64,000 nucleotides of DNA. It comes from Rubrivivax sp. GTDB taxonomy: Bacteria; Pseudomonadota; Gammaproteobacteria; Burkholderiales; Burkholderiaceae_C. The notes under the pieces were generated by a model. The model searched no databases, had not been told where the DNA came from, and saw only the letters and a list, made by a program, of their open reading frames with translations. Positions 57,217 through 64,000 of the stretch are shown piece after piece. The stretch lies in contig JADYZZ010000060.1 in assembly GCA_020852865.1 (NCBI GenBank), positions 1 through 64,000 of the forward strand, written 5' to 3'. Each line of letters begins with the position of its first letter. The first letter of the stretch is position 1. Position numbers and translations under genes: made by a program.

Positions 57217-58400
57217 TGTTCGAGACCCTGCAGCCCGCCCCGCCCGACAAGATCCTGTCGCTGATGGGCCTGTACCGCGATGATCCACGTCCGCACAAGA
57301 TCGACCTCGGCGTGGGTGTCTACCGCGACGTCGAGGGCCGCACGCCGATCATGGCGGCGGTGCGCGAGGCCGAACGCCGCCTCCATGACCTCGAAACCAC
57401 GAAGAGCTACCTGGGTCCCGGCGGCGACCCGGGCTATTGCGATGCGATCGCCCAGCTGGTGTTCGCCGACCAGGCGCCGCGCGCGCGCCTGCGTTCGGCC
57501 CAGACGCCCGGCGGAGCCGGCGCGTTGCGCATCCTGTGCGGGCTGATCGCGCGTGCACGCCCCGCAGCCACGGTGTGGGTGCCGGTGCCGACCTGGGTCA
57601 ACCACCTGGCGATCCTCGCCGACGCCGGGCTCCCGGTGCGCACGCACAGGTATCTCGATGCGGCGGGCCACGGCGTGGCCTTCGACGCCATGATGGCGGA
57701 GCTGCAGGGAGTGGCCGCCGGCGACATCGTGCTGCTGCACGGTTGCTGCCACAACCCGGGCGGCGCCAGCCTGGACCGCGGGCAATGGGACGCGGTGGCC
57801 GACTTGCTCGAGCGGCGCGACGCCATCCCGTTCGTCGATCTGGCCTACCAGGGATTCGGGCTCGGGCTGGACGATGATGCCTATGCGGTGCGCCTGTTCG
57901 CGCGCCGCCTGCCCGAGATGGTGGTGGCGGTGTCCAGCTCCAAGAACTTCGGCATCTACCGCGAACGCACGGGCGCAGCGTTCGTGCTGGCGGCCGGCGC
58001 GCCCAGCGCCGATGCGGCGCACAGCCACCTGCTGGTGGCGGCGCGCAACAGCTATTCGATGCCGCCGGATCACGGCGCGGCACTGGTGCGCATCGTGTGG
58101 AACGATGCGGCGCTGCGTGCGCAGTGGCTGGCCGAGCTCGAAGCGATGCGCACGCATGTCGTCGGCGTGCGGCGGGCGCTGGCGGAAGCCTTCGCCGCGG
58201 CCGCGGGCTCCCGGCGCTACGACTTCATTGCGCGCCACCACGGCATGTTCTCGCTGCTCGGCACGAGGCCCGAGCAGGTGCGCCGCTTGCGCGACGAGCA
58301 CGCCGTCTACCTCGTCGAGGACGGGCGCATCAACCTGGCGGGCTTGCGCCCCGACCAGATCGGGGCCTTCGTGGACGCGGTGCTGGCGGTGACGCGTTGA
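57216..58400 (+). CDS. Class I aminotransferase (TyrB/AspC type)
   Basis: 394 residues, standard for aromatic/aspartate aminotransferases. Visible are KIDLGVGVYRD, TPGGAGALRI, LLHGCCHNPGGASLD, DLAYQGFG and the PLP-lysine segment SSSKNFGIYRERTGA. The ATG overlaps the dehydrogenase stop (TGATG). It would interconvert an aromatic or imidazole keto acid with its amino acid. Its last 71 bp overlap the convergent LysR gene. Confidence 0.9.
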   Translation: MFETLQPAPPDKILSLMGLYRDDPRPHKIDLGVGVYRDVEGRTPIMAAVREAERRLHDLETTKSYLGPGGDPGYCDAIAQLVFADQAPRARLRSAQTPGGAGALRILCGLIARARPAATVWVPVPTWVNHLAILADAGLPVRTHRYLDAAGHGVAFDAMMAELQGVAAGDIVLLHGCCHNPGGASLDRGQWDAVADLLERRDAIPFVDLAYQGFGLGLDDDAYAVRLFARRLPEMVVAVSSSKNFGIYRERTGAAFVLAAGAPSADAAHSHLLVAARNSYSMPPDHGAALVRIVWNDAALRAQWLAELEAMRTHVVGVRRALAEAFAAAAGSRRYDFIARHHGMFSLLGTRPEQVRRLRDEHAVYLVEDGRINLAGLRPDQIGAFVDAVLAVTR

Positions 58401-59322
58401 GCTCGGCGCGCGGCGGCGCCGAAGCGCGCACGCGCTCGCACGCCTCGTAGACGCACTGCAGGAAATCCGTCGCGCGCGGCGCCAGCGTGCGCCGTGCGCT
58501 GCTGTAGGCGTACACCCCGAACGGCACGGTCGGCTCGATCGGGCGCACCACCACGTCGCCCGCGAATGCGTGGGCGGTGAATTCGTCGACGACCGCGCAG
58601 CCGACGCCGGCCGCGACCAGCGCGCGCGCGAAATAGTAGGTCTGCACCTGGATGCCCGGCGCGCGCGTCATCCCGGCGCGCTCGAGGGCCTCGTGCAGCA
58701 TGCGGCCGAGGTGGTGCGAAGCCGTGAGGCCGATCAGCCGATCGAAATCGATGTCGTCCAGGCGTACCGGGCCGCCGCGGCGCGCCCTGGCGCTGCGCGG
58801 GTGGTCGATATAGACCATGTTGCCGGTGGTCACCAGCCGCGACTCGATTTCCATGCCGGCATGGCTCGGTTCGACGGTACCGAAGCACAGGCCCAGATCG
58901 AACTCGCGCGCCATCAAGCCTTGCACGAGTTCCGGCGTGTGGCGTGCCGCGATCTCGACCGGCGTGCGCGGGAATCGGGTATGGAAGCACTGGGCCGCGA
59001 GCGGCAGCACGCCGAATCCCAAGCTGGGCAGGCAGACGATGCGCAAGCGCGCATCGAGGCGTTCGCGCAGGATGCGGACGGTGTCCTGCGCGCGCTCCAG
59101 ATCGGCGAAGACGCGTTCGATGTCGGCCAGCAGCGCGGCGGCTTCCTCGGTCGGGTGGATGCGTCCGCGCAGCCGACGGAACAGCGGGAAGCGCAGCTGC
59201 TGCTCGGCCGACTTCAGCAGCTTGCTGGCCGCGGGCTGGGTGATCGACAGCGCCTTTGCTGCGCCGCTGATCGAGCCGGCGCGCGAGACGGCAAAGATGA
59301 CTTCGATGTGGCGCAGACGCAT
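58330..59322 (-). CDS. LysR-type transcriptional regulator
   Basis: 330 residues. The N-terminal winged HTH is MRLRHIEVIFAVSRAGSISG, AAKALSITQPAASKLLKSAE; the effector domain begins about residue 90 (LRIVCLPSLGFGVLPLAAQC). The C-terminus runs antisense into the aminotransferase gene by 71 bp. The start at 59322 matches the usual LysR beginning. It probably regulates the preceding catabolic operon or the divergent CoA-transferase module; 222 bp separate it from the latter. Confidence 0.88.
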   Translation of the reverse strand: MRLRHIEVIFAVSRAGSISGAAKALSITQPAASKLLKSAEQQLRFPLFRRLRGRIHPTEEAAALLADIERVFADLERAQDTVRILRERLDARLRIVCLPSLGFGVLPLAAQCFHTRFPRTPVEIAARHTPELVQGLMAREFDLGLCFGTVEPSHAGMEIESRLVTTGNMVYIDHPRSARARRGGPVRLDDIDFDRLIGLTASHHLGRMLHEALERAGMTRAPGIQVQTYYFARALVAAGVGCAVVDEFTAHAFAGDVVVRPIEPTVPFGVYAYSSARRTLAPRATDFLQCVYEACERVRASAPPRAELNASPPAPRPRRPRSGRGASPPG

Positions 59323-59544
59323 GAGGCGCGCATTCTGCAGCACGCGGCCGCGGGTGCGAGCGCCGCCGCATGGCGCGCGCCGGCCCGGGGCCATGGCGTC
59401 GCAGGGGCATGGCTCCCGCTCGTGAGCCCGGCGAATCCCCCGCACTTCGGTCTTCGTGATGGCGCGGTTCGGCAAGTCCTGCATTTGCGCGCAGCGCGCC
59501 CGACGGATACTGCTTGCCGCCATGATCGATCCGGGAGCGCAGCC

Positions 59545-60744
59545 ATCGAGACTCCATCCCTGCCCCAGCTGCTCGCCGGCGTCGTCGTCCTCGACTTCAG
59601 TCGCGTCCTGGCCGGACCGTTCTGTTCGGCGCTGCTTGCCGACCTGGGGGCCGACGTCATCAAGGTCGAGCCGCCGCAGGGCGACGACCAGCGTTGGATG
59701 GGCGCCTTCAAGGACGGCGTCAGCGTCAGCTTCGAGTTGATCAACCGCAGCAAGCGCTCGATCCGCCTCGACCTGAAGAGCGAAGCCGGGCGGCAGATCG
59801 CTCTCGCGCTGGCCGAGCGCGCCGACGTGGTGATCGAGAACTTCCGCCCCGGCGTCGCCGCACGTCTGGGCATCGGCTACGAGGCGCTGCGCGAACGCAG
59901 GGCCGACATCGTGTATTGCTCGATCTCCGGCTTCGGACAGACGGGTCCGATGGCGCAATTCCCGAGCTACGACGTGATCGCGCAGGCGCTGTCGGGGCTG
60001 ATGAGCCTCACCGGCAAGCCCGACGAGGACCCGGTCCTGGTGGGCGAGTCGATCGGCGATTCGGTCTCGGGCCTGTACGGCGCCCTCGGCATCGCGCTGG
60101 CGCTGCTGCGTCGGGCGACGACGGGCGAGGGTGCGCGTATCGACATCGCGATGTTCGACGCCCTGTTCAGTCTGCTGCCGACGGCGCTGGCGGCCTGGCA
60201 GGTGACCGGTGAGGCGCCTGGACGCGCCGGCAACCAGCATCCGCTGTCTGCGCCCTTCGGAGCCTACGCCGCCGCCGATGGTCCGTTCATGCTGGCGATC
60301 GCCAACAAGGCGCTGTTCTCCCGGTTTGCCACGCTGATCGGCCGTCCGGAGCTTGCTCGCGATCCTCGGTTCGACAGCGACCAGACGCGCCGGCAGAACC
60401 AGGCGCCGTTGCGGCACGTCATCGAGCAGTGGGCGCACGACAAGAGCACGCATGCCGTGGTTGCGCTGCTCGGCGAGGCCGGCATTCCGGCCTCGCCGAT
60501 CTGGAATGTCGCGCAGGCGGCGACGAGCGGCCACGCGACGAGCCGCAGGCTCATGACCGAGGTCGCGCATCCGAAGCTCGGGCGGCTCGGGCTGCCGGAG
60601 CAACCGCTGCACATCGCCGGGCTCGCGCGCGGCGCGGCGCGGCGCGCGCCCGACCTCGGCGCCGATGGCGCCGAGATCCTCGGCCGCTTGCTCGGCATGG
60701 CGCCCGACGAGGTGCAGCGACTCGCCGACGACGGCGTGATCTGA
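59545..60744 (+). CDS. Class III CoA-transferase (CaiB/BaiF family), start codon unusual
   Basis: 399 residues: LLAGVVVLDFSRVLAGPFCSALL, LGADVIKVEPPQGDD, NRSKRSIRLDLKS, VVIENFRPGVAARLG, YCSISGFGQTGPMA and GEGARIDIAMFDALF identify the family. No ATG, GTG or TTG lies in frame close before the conserved N-terminus. The best placed codon is ATC at 59545, seven bases after GGGAG, suggesting an ATG to ATC change or a sequence error. An ATG at 59522 is out of frame. With the two acyl-CoA dehydrogenases downstream it would activate an acid to its CoA ester and allow dehydrogenation. Confidence 0.82.
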   Translation: METPSLPQLLAGVVVLDFSRVLAGPFCSALLADLGADVIKVEPPQGDDQRWMGAFKDGVSVSFELINRSKRSIRLDLKSEAGRQIALALAERADVVIENFRPGVAARLGIGYEALRERRADIVYCSISGFGQTGPMAQFPSYDVIAQALSGLMSLTGKPDEDPVLVGESIGDSVSGLYGALGIALALLRRATTGEGARIDIAMFDALFSLLPTALAAWQVTGEAPGRAGNQHPLSAPFGAYAAADGPFMLAIANKALFSRFATLIGRPELARDPRFDSDQTRRQNQAPLRHVIEQWAHDKSTHAVVALLGEAGIPASPIWNVAQAATSGHATSRRLMTEVAHPKLGRLGLPEQPLHIAGLARGAARRAPDLGADGAEILGRLLGMAPDEVQRLADDGVI

Positions 60745-60793
60745 CGCGGGCGCGGCCGCCGCGGCGCGTACCGAAGTTGCAGGAGGGAACCCG

Positions 60794-61972
60794 ATGACGC
60801 TGCAGATCGGCGACGCAGACCAGGCCTTCGGCGAAGAGGTACGCAGCTATCTTCGCACCCGCCTGCCCCCGGCGCTGGCGAGCAAGGTGCGTCACAACCA
60901 ACGCCTGAATCGCGCCGACTACGTCGCCTGGCAGGATGTCCTGGCCGCGCGCAACTGGTACGCCATCGGCTGGCCGCGCGAGGCGGGCGGCCCCGGTCTG
61001 ACGCCGGTGCAACGCTTCGTCTACGAGCGTGAGTACGGCGCCATCTGCGCGCCGCATCCGTGCCAGTTCGGCATCGCCATGGCCGGCCCCGTGATCAGCG
61101 CCTTCGGCACCCCCGAGCAGAAGGCCCGCTTCCTGCCGCGCATCCGCGGCAATCTCGATTTCTGGTGCCAGGGCTATTCGGAGCCAGGCGCGGGCTCCGA
61201 TCTGGCGGCGCTGCGGACCACCGCGGTGCGCGACGGCGACCACTACGTCGTGAGCGGTCAGAAGATCTGGACCACCTGGGCGAACTGGGCGGACTGGATG
61301 TTCTGCCTCGTCAAGACCAACACCTCGGTCAAGCCGCAACTCGGCATCTCGTTCCTGCTGGTGGACATGCGCTCGCCCGGCATCACGGTGCGGCCCATAC
61401 GAACCATCGACGGCGACGCCGAGTTCAACGAGGTCTTCCTCGACGAGGTGCGTGTTCCGGTCGAGAACCGCGTCGCCGAGGAAGGGCGGGGCTGGACCTG
61501 CGCCAAGTACTTGCTCGAGCACGAGCGGTTCTCCATGTCCGGCGCCGCACGCTCGCGGCGCATTCTCGGCGAACTGCGCGACGACGCGGCCCGGGTTGGA
61601 CGCCTCGGCGATGCGCGAATCCGCACGCGCCTGGCACGCCTGGAGATCGAGTTGCTGGCGCTCGAGCACATGGAGACGAGGCTGCTCGCGCGCAGCATCG
61701 GCGGCGACAACCCCGGCCCGGAGGCCTCCAAACTGAAGATCAGGGGAACCGAGATCGCGCAGGCTGTGTCACGGCTGCGCCTGGACATCCTCGGGCAGGA
61801 CTGCCTGCCGCATTCGGAGGAGTTCCTCGACGGTGCGATGGGCAGCATTGCCGAGCCGGCGGCGGCCGGCGCCGTCGCAAGCTACCTCAACTTGCGCAAG
61901 CTGACGATCTGGGGCGGCTCGAACGAGATCCAGCGGATGATCTTGTCCAAGCAGGTCCTCGGGCTGGAGTAG
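60794..61972 (+). CDS. Acyl-CoA dehydrogenase, first of a pair
   Basis: 392 residues with flavin and substrate motifs WCQGYSEPGAGSDLAALRTT, SGQKIWTTWANWADWMF, FNEVFLDEVRVPVENRV and LRKLTIWGGSNEIQRMI near the C-terminus. A strong AGGAGGGAACC precedes the ATG. It is followed five bases later by a second, more divergent member; such pairs usually form heteromeric dehydrogenases for CoA esters of cyclic or branched acids. Confidence 0.9.
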   Translation: MTLQIGDADQAFGEEVRSYLRTRLPPALASKVRHNQRLNRADYVAWQDVLAARNWYAIGWPREAGGPGLTPVQRFVYEREYGAICAPHPCQFGIAMAGPVISAFGTPEQKARFLPRIRGNLDFWCQGYSEPGAGSDLAALRTTAVRDGDHYVVSGQKIWTTWANWADWMFCLVKTNTSVKPQLGISFLLVDMRSPGITVRPIRTIDGDAEFNEVFLDEVRVPVENRVAEEGRGWTCAKYLLEHERFSMSGAARSRRILGELRDDAARVGRLGDARIRTRLARLEIELLALEHMETRLLARSIGGDNPGPEASKLKIRGTEIAQAVSRLRLDILGQDCLPHSEEFLDGAMGSIAEPAAAGAVASYLNLRKLTIWGGSNEIQRMILSKQVLGLE

Positions 61973-61977
61973 AGCCG

Positions 61978-63090
61978 ATGGACCTTCTCGATTCACCCGA
62001 GCTGACCCTGCTGCGTGATTCCGGCGCGCGCTTTGTTGCCGAGTACGCCGACCGGGCGGACCCGGAGCGCTTGTGGGCGCATTTCCGCGATCTCGGCTGG
62101 CTCGGCCTCGACCTGCCGGAGCAGCAGGGCGGATCCGGGCTCGGACCCGCGGCCGCCGCGGTGCTCATGGAGGTCTTCGGGCGCGCGGCGCTGGCGTCGC
62201 CCTACCTGACGGGCTCGCTGTTCGCCGCGGGCATCCTCGCGCGCTGCCCGAGCGCCGGGCGGGCCCTCGAAGCGCTGCTGCACGGCCGCGCGCGCGTGGC
62301 GGTCCAGGCGAACCTGGCGTTGCCGGAGTGCGACGCGGCGGCGAGCGGGCTCGCCATGGCGGAAGGGGACGCGTCGCTGCGCCTCGACGGGCGCGCGCTG
62401 CTGCTCGGCTGGGCACGCCCGGATGCTGCGATCGTGCTGGCGCAGGCCGTGCGCGACGAGCCTGCGCTGCTGCTGCTGCCCGTCATCGACGGGCCCGGGG
62501 CGGCCTTCGAGCCCGTCGCCTTCGCCGATGGCGGCGCCGGGACCCGGGTCGAGCTGAACGACGTCGCGGTGGCGCATGGCGCCGTGCTCGCGCGCGGCGC
62601 GCCGAGGCGGGCGATCCTCGATTCGGCGCGCCTCGCCGCACTGCTTGGCGCGGCCGCGGACAACCTCGGCGCGACGCAGGCATTGTTCGACGCCACGTTG
62701 GCGCATGTGAAGCTGCGCCGGCAGTTCGGCCGCGCCATCGGCTCGTTCCAGGCGCTGCAGTTCCGCCTCGCCGACATGTGGATCAAGCTCGACGAGGCGC
62801 GCTCCCTGGTCATGGCAGCGGCAAGGGCTCCGACCGACGACGAGGCCGAAGCCGTACGCCTCACGACTGCGGCCTGGATACAGAGCCTGTGGTCCGGGCA
62901 CATGATGGCCGAAGAAGCGGTCCAGATGCACGGCGCCATCGGGATGACCGAGCAGTGTGCGGTCGGCCGTGCCTTCAAGCATCTGCTCGTCAACGAATTG
63001 ATCTTCGGCGGCGAGGACGTCCACCTGGCGGCCTACGATCGCCTCAGGCAGGATCGGGCGCAGCCGCGAGCGCGCGACGCAACAGCCTGA
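61978..63090 (+). CDS. Acyl-CoA dehydrogenase-like protein, second of a pair
   Basis: 370 residues, about 20 fewer than its partner. It has WLGLDLPEQQGGSGLGPAA and LRRQFGRAIGSFQALQFRLADM (ACAD dimer/flavin region), then QMHGAIGMTEQCAVGRAFK. The middle domain is Ala-rich and lacks the clear flavin-binding WCQG/S-type segments seen in the upstream partner, as in the non-catalytic or half-site subunit of paired ACADs. Its last 47 bp overlap the convergent LysR gene. Confidence 0.84.
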   Translation: MDLLDSPELTLLRDSGARFVAEYADRADPERLWAHFRDLGWLGLDLPEQQGGSGLGPAAAAVLMEVFGRAALASPYLTGSLFAAGILARCPSAGRALEALLHGRARVAVQANLALPECDAAASGLAMAEGDASLRLDGRALLLGWARPDAAIVLAQAVRDEPALLLLPVIDGPGAAFEPVAFADGGAGTRVELNDVAVAHGAVLARGAPRRAILDSARLAALLGAAADNLGATQALFDATLAHVKLRRQFGRAIGSFQALQFRLADMWIKLDEARSLVMAAARAPTDDEAEAVRLTTAAWIQSLWSGHMMAEEAVQMHGAIGMTEQCAVGRAFKHLLVNELIFGGEDVHLAAYDRLRQDRAQPRARDATA

Positions 63091-63973
63091 TCAGCATGCG
63101 CTCGCTGTCGCGCAAGCCGCGAGCACCGGAGAACTGCACGCAGAGCTCGGCGCGCAGACGCGGGCTCGCCAGCGGCTGGAACGACAACGCATCCCTCCCG
63201 CGGCAGGCGAGCGCGAAAGCACGCGACGCCAATGCCGCGGCGCGCAGGCTTGGAAGCATTGCGCAGGCCAGCTCGGCCGAGGCCAGCTCGGCCAGCGCCC
63301 TGGGTTGAACGCCGGCGCGCCGCGCCGCCTGCTCGAAGGCGCGCCGCCAGGGGTGGTCCGGCGGCGGCAGGATCAGCGGCAGTGCGGCCGCTTCGCGCAC
63401 CGCAATGCTCGCCGTTCCGAGCAGGCCGTGCTTGCGCGCGGCCAGCAGACCGAGTTCCTGTCCCGAACCGAGGCCGACATGCGGCGCGGCTGCGTCATGC
63501 AAGAACGCCACGGCGAAGCTCACCTCGCCGCTGTCGACCAGGCGCGTCAGTTCGCTCGCCGAGCCCGCGACGATTCGCAGCCTGGCATTCGGATAGATTT
63601 CGAGCCAGTCGTCGAAAGCGGCAGCGAGTGCCGCTGTGCAGCCGGCAAGCGGATCGAGGGCAACCGCAAGGTGGTGCTGCTGTGCCGCGCCGATGTCCCG
63701 CGCCTCCCGCGCGATGCGGTCGTGACAGGCCATGACTTCGCCCGCCAAGGCCTCGAGTTGCCTGCCTGCAGGGGTGCTTCGCAGACCCTGCCGACCTCGG
63801 CCGAAGACGGCTTGCCCGAGCCGGGCTTCGAGCTTTCGCAACTGGGCCGACAGTGCCGGCTGGACGACATGCAGTCTGCGCGCCGCGGCGCCGATGCTGC
63901 GCTCGTCGGCCAGCGCAAGGAAGTAGCGCAGCTGGCGCAGTGTGAACCCGGGTTCGTACGCGCGCTGCGGCAT
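63044..63973 (-). CDS. LysR-type transcriptional regulator (second)
   Basis: 309 residues: FTLRQLRYFLALADERSIGA, AAARRLHVVQPALSAQLRKL is the LysR HTH, followed by the linker helix and an effector domain with LAVALDPLAGCTAALAAAF. The ATG at 63973 is near the window edge; a start further upstream cannot be excluded but this one fits the family. It is convergent with the acyl-CoA dehydrogenase module and may sense its substrate. Confidence 0.87.
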   Translation of the reverse strand: MPQRAYEPGFTLRQLRYFLALADERSIGAAARRLHVVQPALSAQLRKLEARLGQAVFGRGRQGLRSTPAGRQLEALAGEVMACHDRIAREARDIGAAQQHHLAVALDPLAGCTAALAAAFDDWLEIYPNARLRIVAGSASELTRLVDSGEVSFAVAFLHDAAAPHVGLGSGQELGLLAARKHGLLGTASIAVREAAALPLILPPPDHPWRRAFEQAARRAGVQPRALAELASAELACAMLPSLRAAALASRAFALACRGRDALSFQPLASPRLRAELCVQFSGARGLRDSERMLIRLLRRALAAAPDPA

Positions 63974-64000
63974 CGGCTCGGCCAGGGCCTGGCGCAGCGC

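Overview
The window is very GC-rich DNA (about 70% or more by eye) from a betaproteobacterium, most likely Burkholderiales of the Rubrivivax/Leptothrix/Methylibium type. The support is the G/C-ending codon use, a PEP-CTERM-tailed secreted protease, a proteobacterial GshA, tripartite TRAP and RND systems, and many ATGA/GTGA stop-start couplings. No rRNA or tRNA gene was seen. The taxon is inference; no database could be consulted.

Left part (1-3.9 kb): the 3' part of a type I-E CRISPR gene (casA/cse1) is cut by the left end of an IS3-family element, of which only about 200 bp remains. After a small membrane protein and a muropeptide permease (ampG, minus strand) comes a six-unit array at 3115-3446: 29-bp repeats (one of 27 bp) and five spacers of exactly 32 bp, which is type I-E geometry. 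It ends 9 bp before trxC. Next (4-10.8 kb) comes a minus-strand cluster: a secreted metacaspase-like protein, an OmpA-domain protein and a secreted protein of unknown function, all translationally coupled, then a membrane hybrid histidine kinase with its NarL-type regulator, and a second OmpA-type protein on the plus strand.

10.8-23 kb: acetoacetyl-CoA synthetase and a peptide/nickel-type ABC binding protein (minus) diverge from two permeases, a double ATPase and a TonB-dependent receptor (plus), all linked by 4-bp overlaps. This looks like one outer-to-inner-membrane uptake system. Three consecutive large palindromes (21185-21544) separate it from a PEP-CTERM trypsin-like protease.

23-29 kb: a murein-recycling locus, made of a BadF-type amino-sugar kinase, an AmiD-like amidase, a GHL10/DigH-like hydrolase and MurQ on the minus strand, with dacB (PBP4) divergent. 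29-33 kb: an AhpD-like protein, gshA flanked by short repeat pairs with 59/61-bp periods, and a CaiB-type CoA-transferase.

33-43.8 kb (all minus): selD, a family-5 binding protein broken by an in-frame TAG, a TDT/SLAC1 permease that also carries an in-frame TAG before a plausible C-terminus, OsmC, a CsoR/FrmR-family repressor, a DUF2892 membrane protein, an SQR-like flavoprotein, and an RND pump with its fusion protein. The fusion-protein promoter (TTGATA-17 bp-TACTAT) is overlaid by two ATACC/GGTAT-type palindromes, which suggests a repressor-controlled redox or sulfur-stress unit.

44-58.4 kb (plus): the most notable region, a catabolic operon built around histidine-ring chemistry. It holds a cyclic amidohydrolase, an N-carbamoyl hydrolase (M20), a UbiD-type decarboxylase, a DUF917 (S-methyl-thiohydantoin desulfurase-type) protein, a urocanase homologue with altered active-site motifs, a TRAP transporter (P, Q, M), an MIO-type histidine ammonia-lyase homologue, an FAD 2-hydroxyacid dehydrogenase and a TyrB/AspC-type aminotransferase. 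The gene set matches lyase, hydratase, desulfurase/ring opening and decarbamoylation to glutamate of a modified (for example thio- or N-/S-methylated) histidine. A LysR regulator, a CoA-transferase, two acyl-CoA dehydrogenases and a second LysR gene (58.3-64 kb) complete this catabolic segment.
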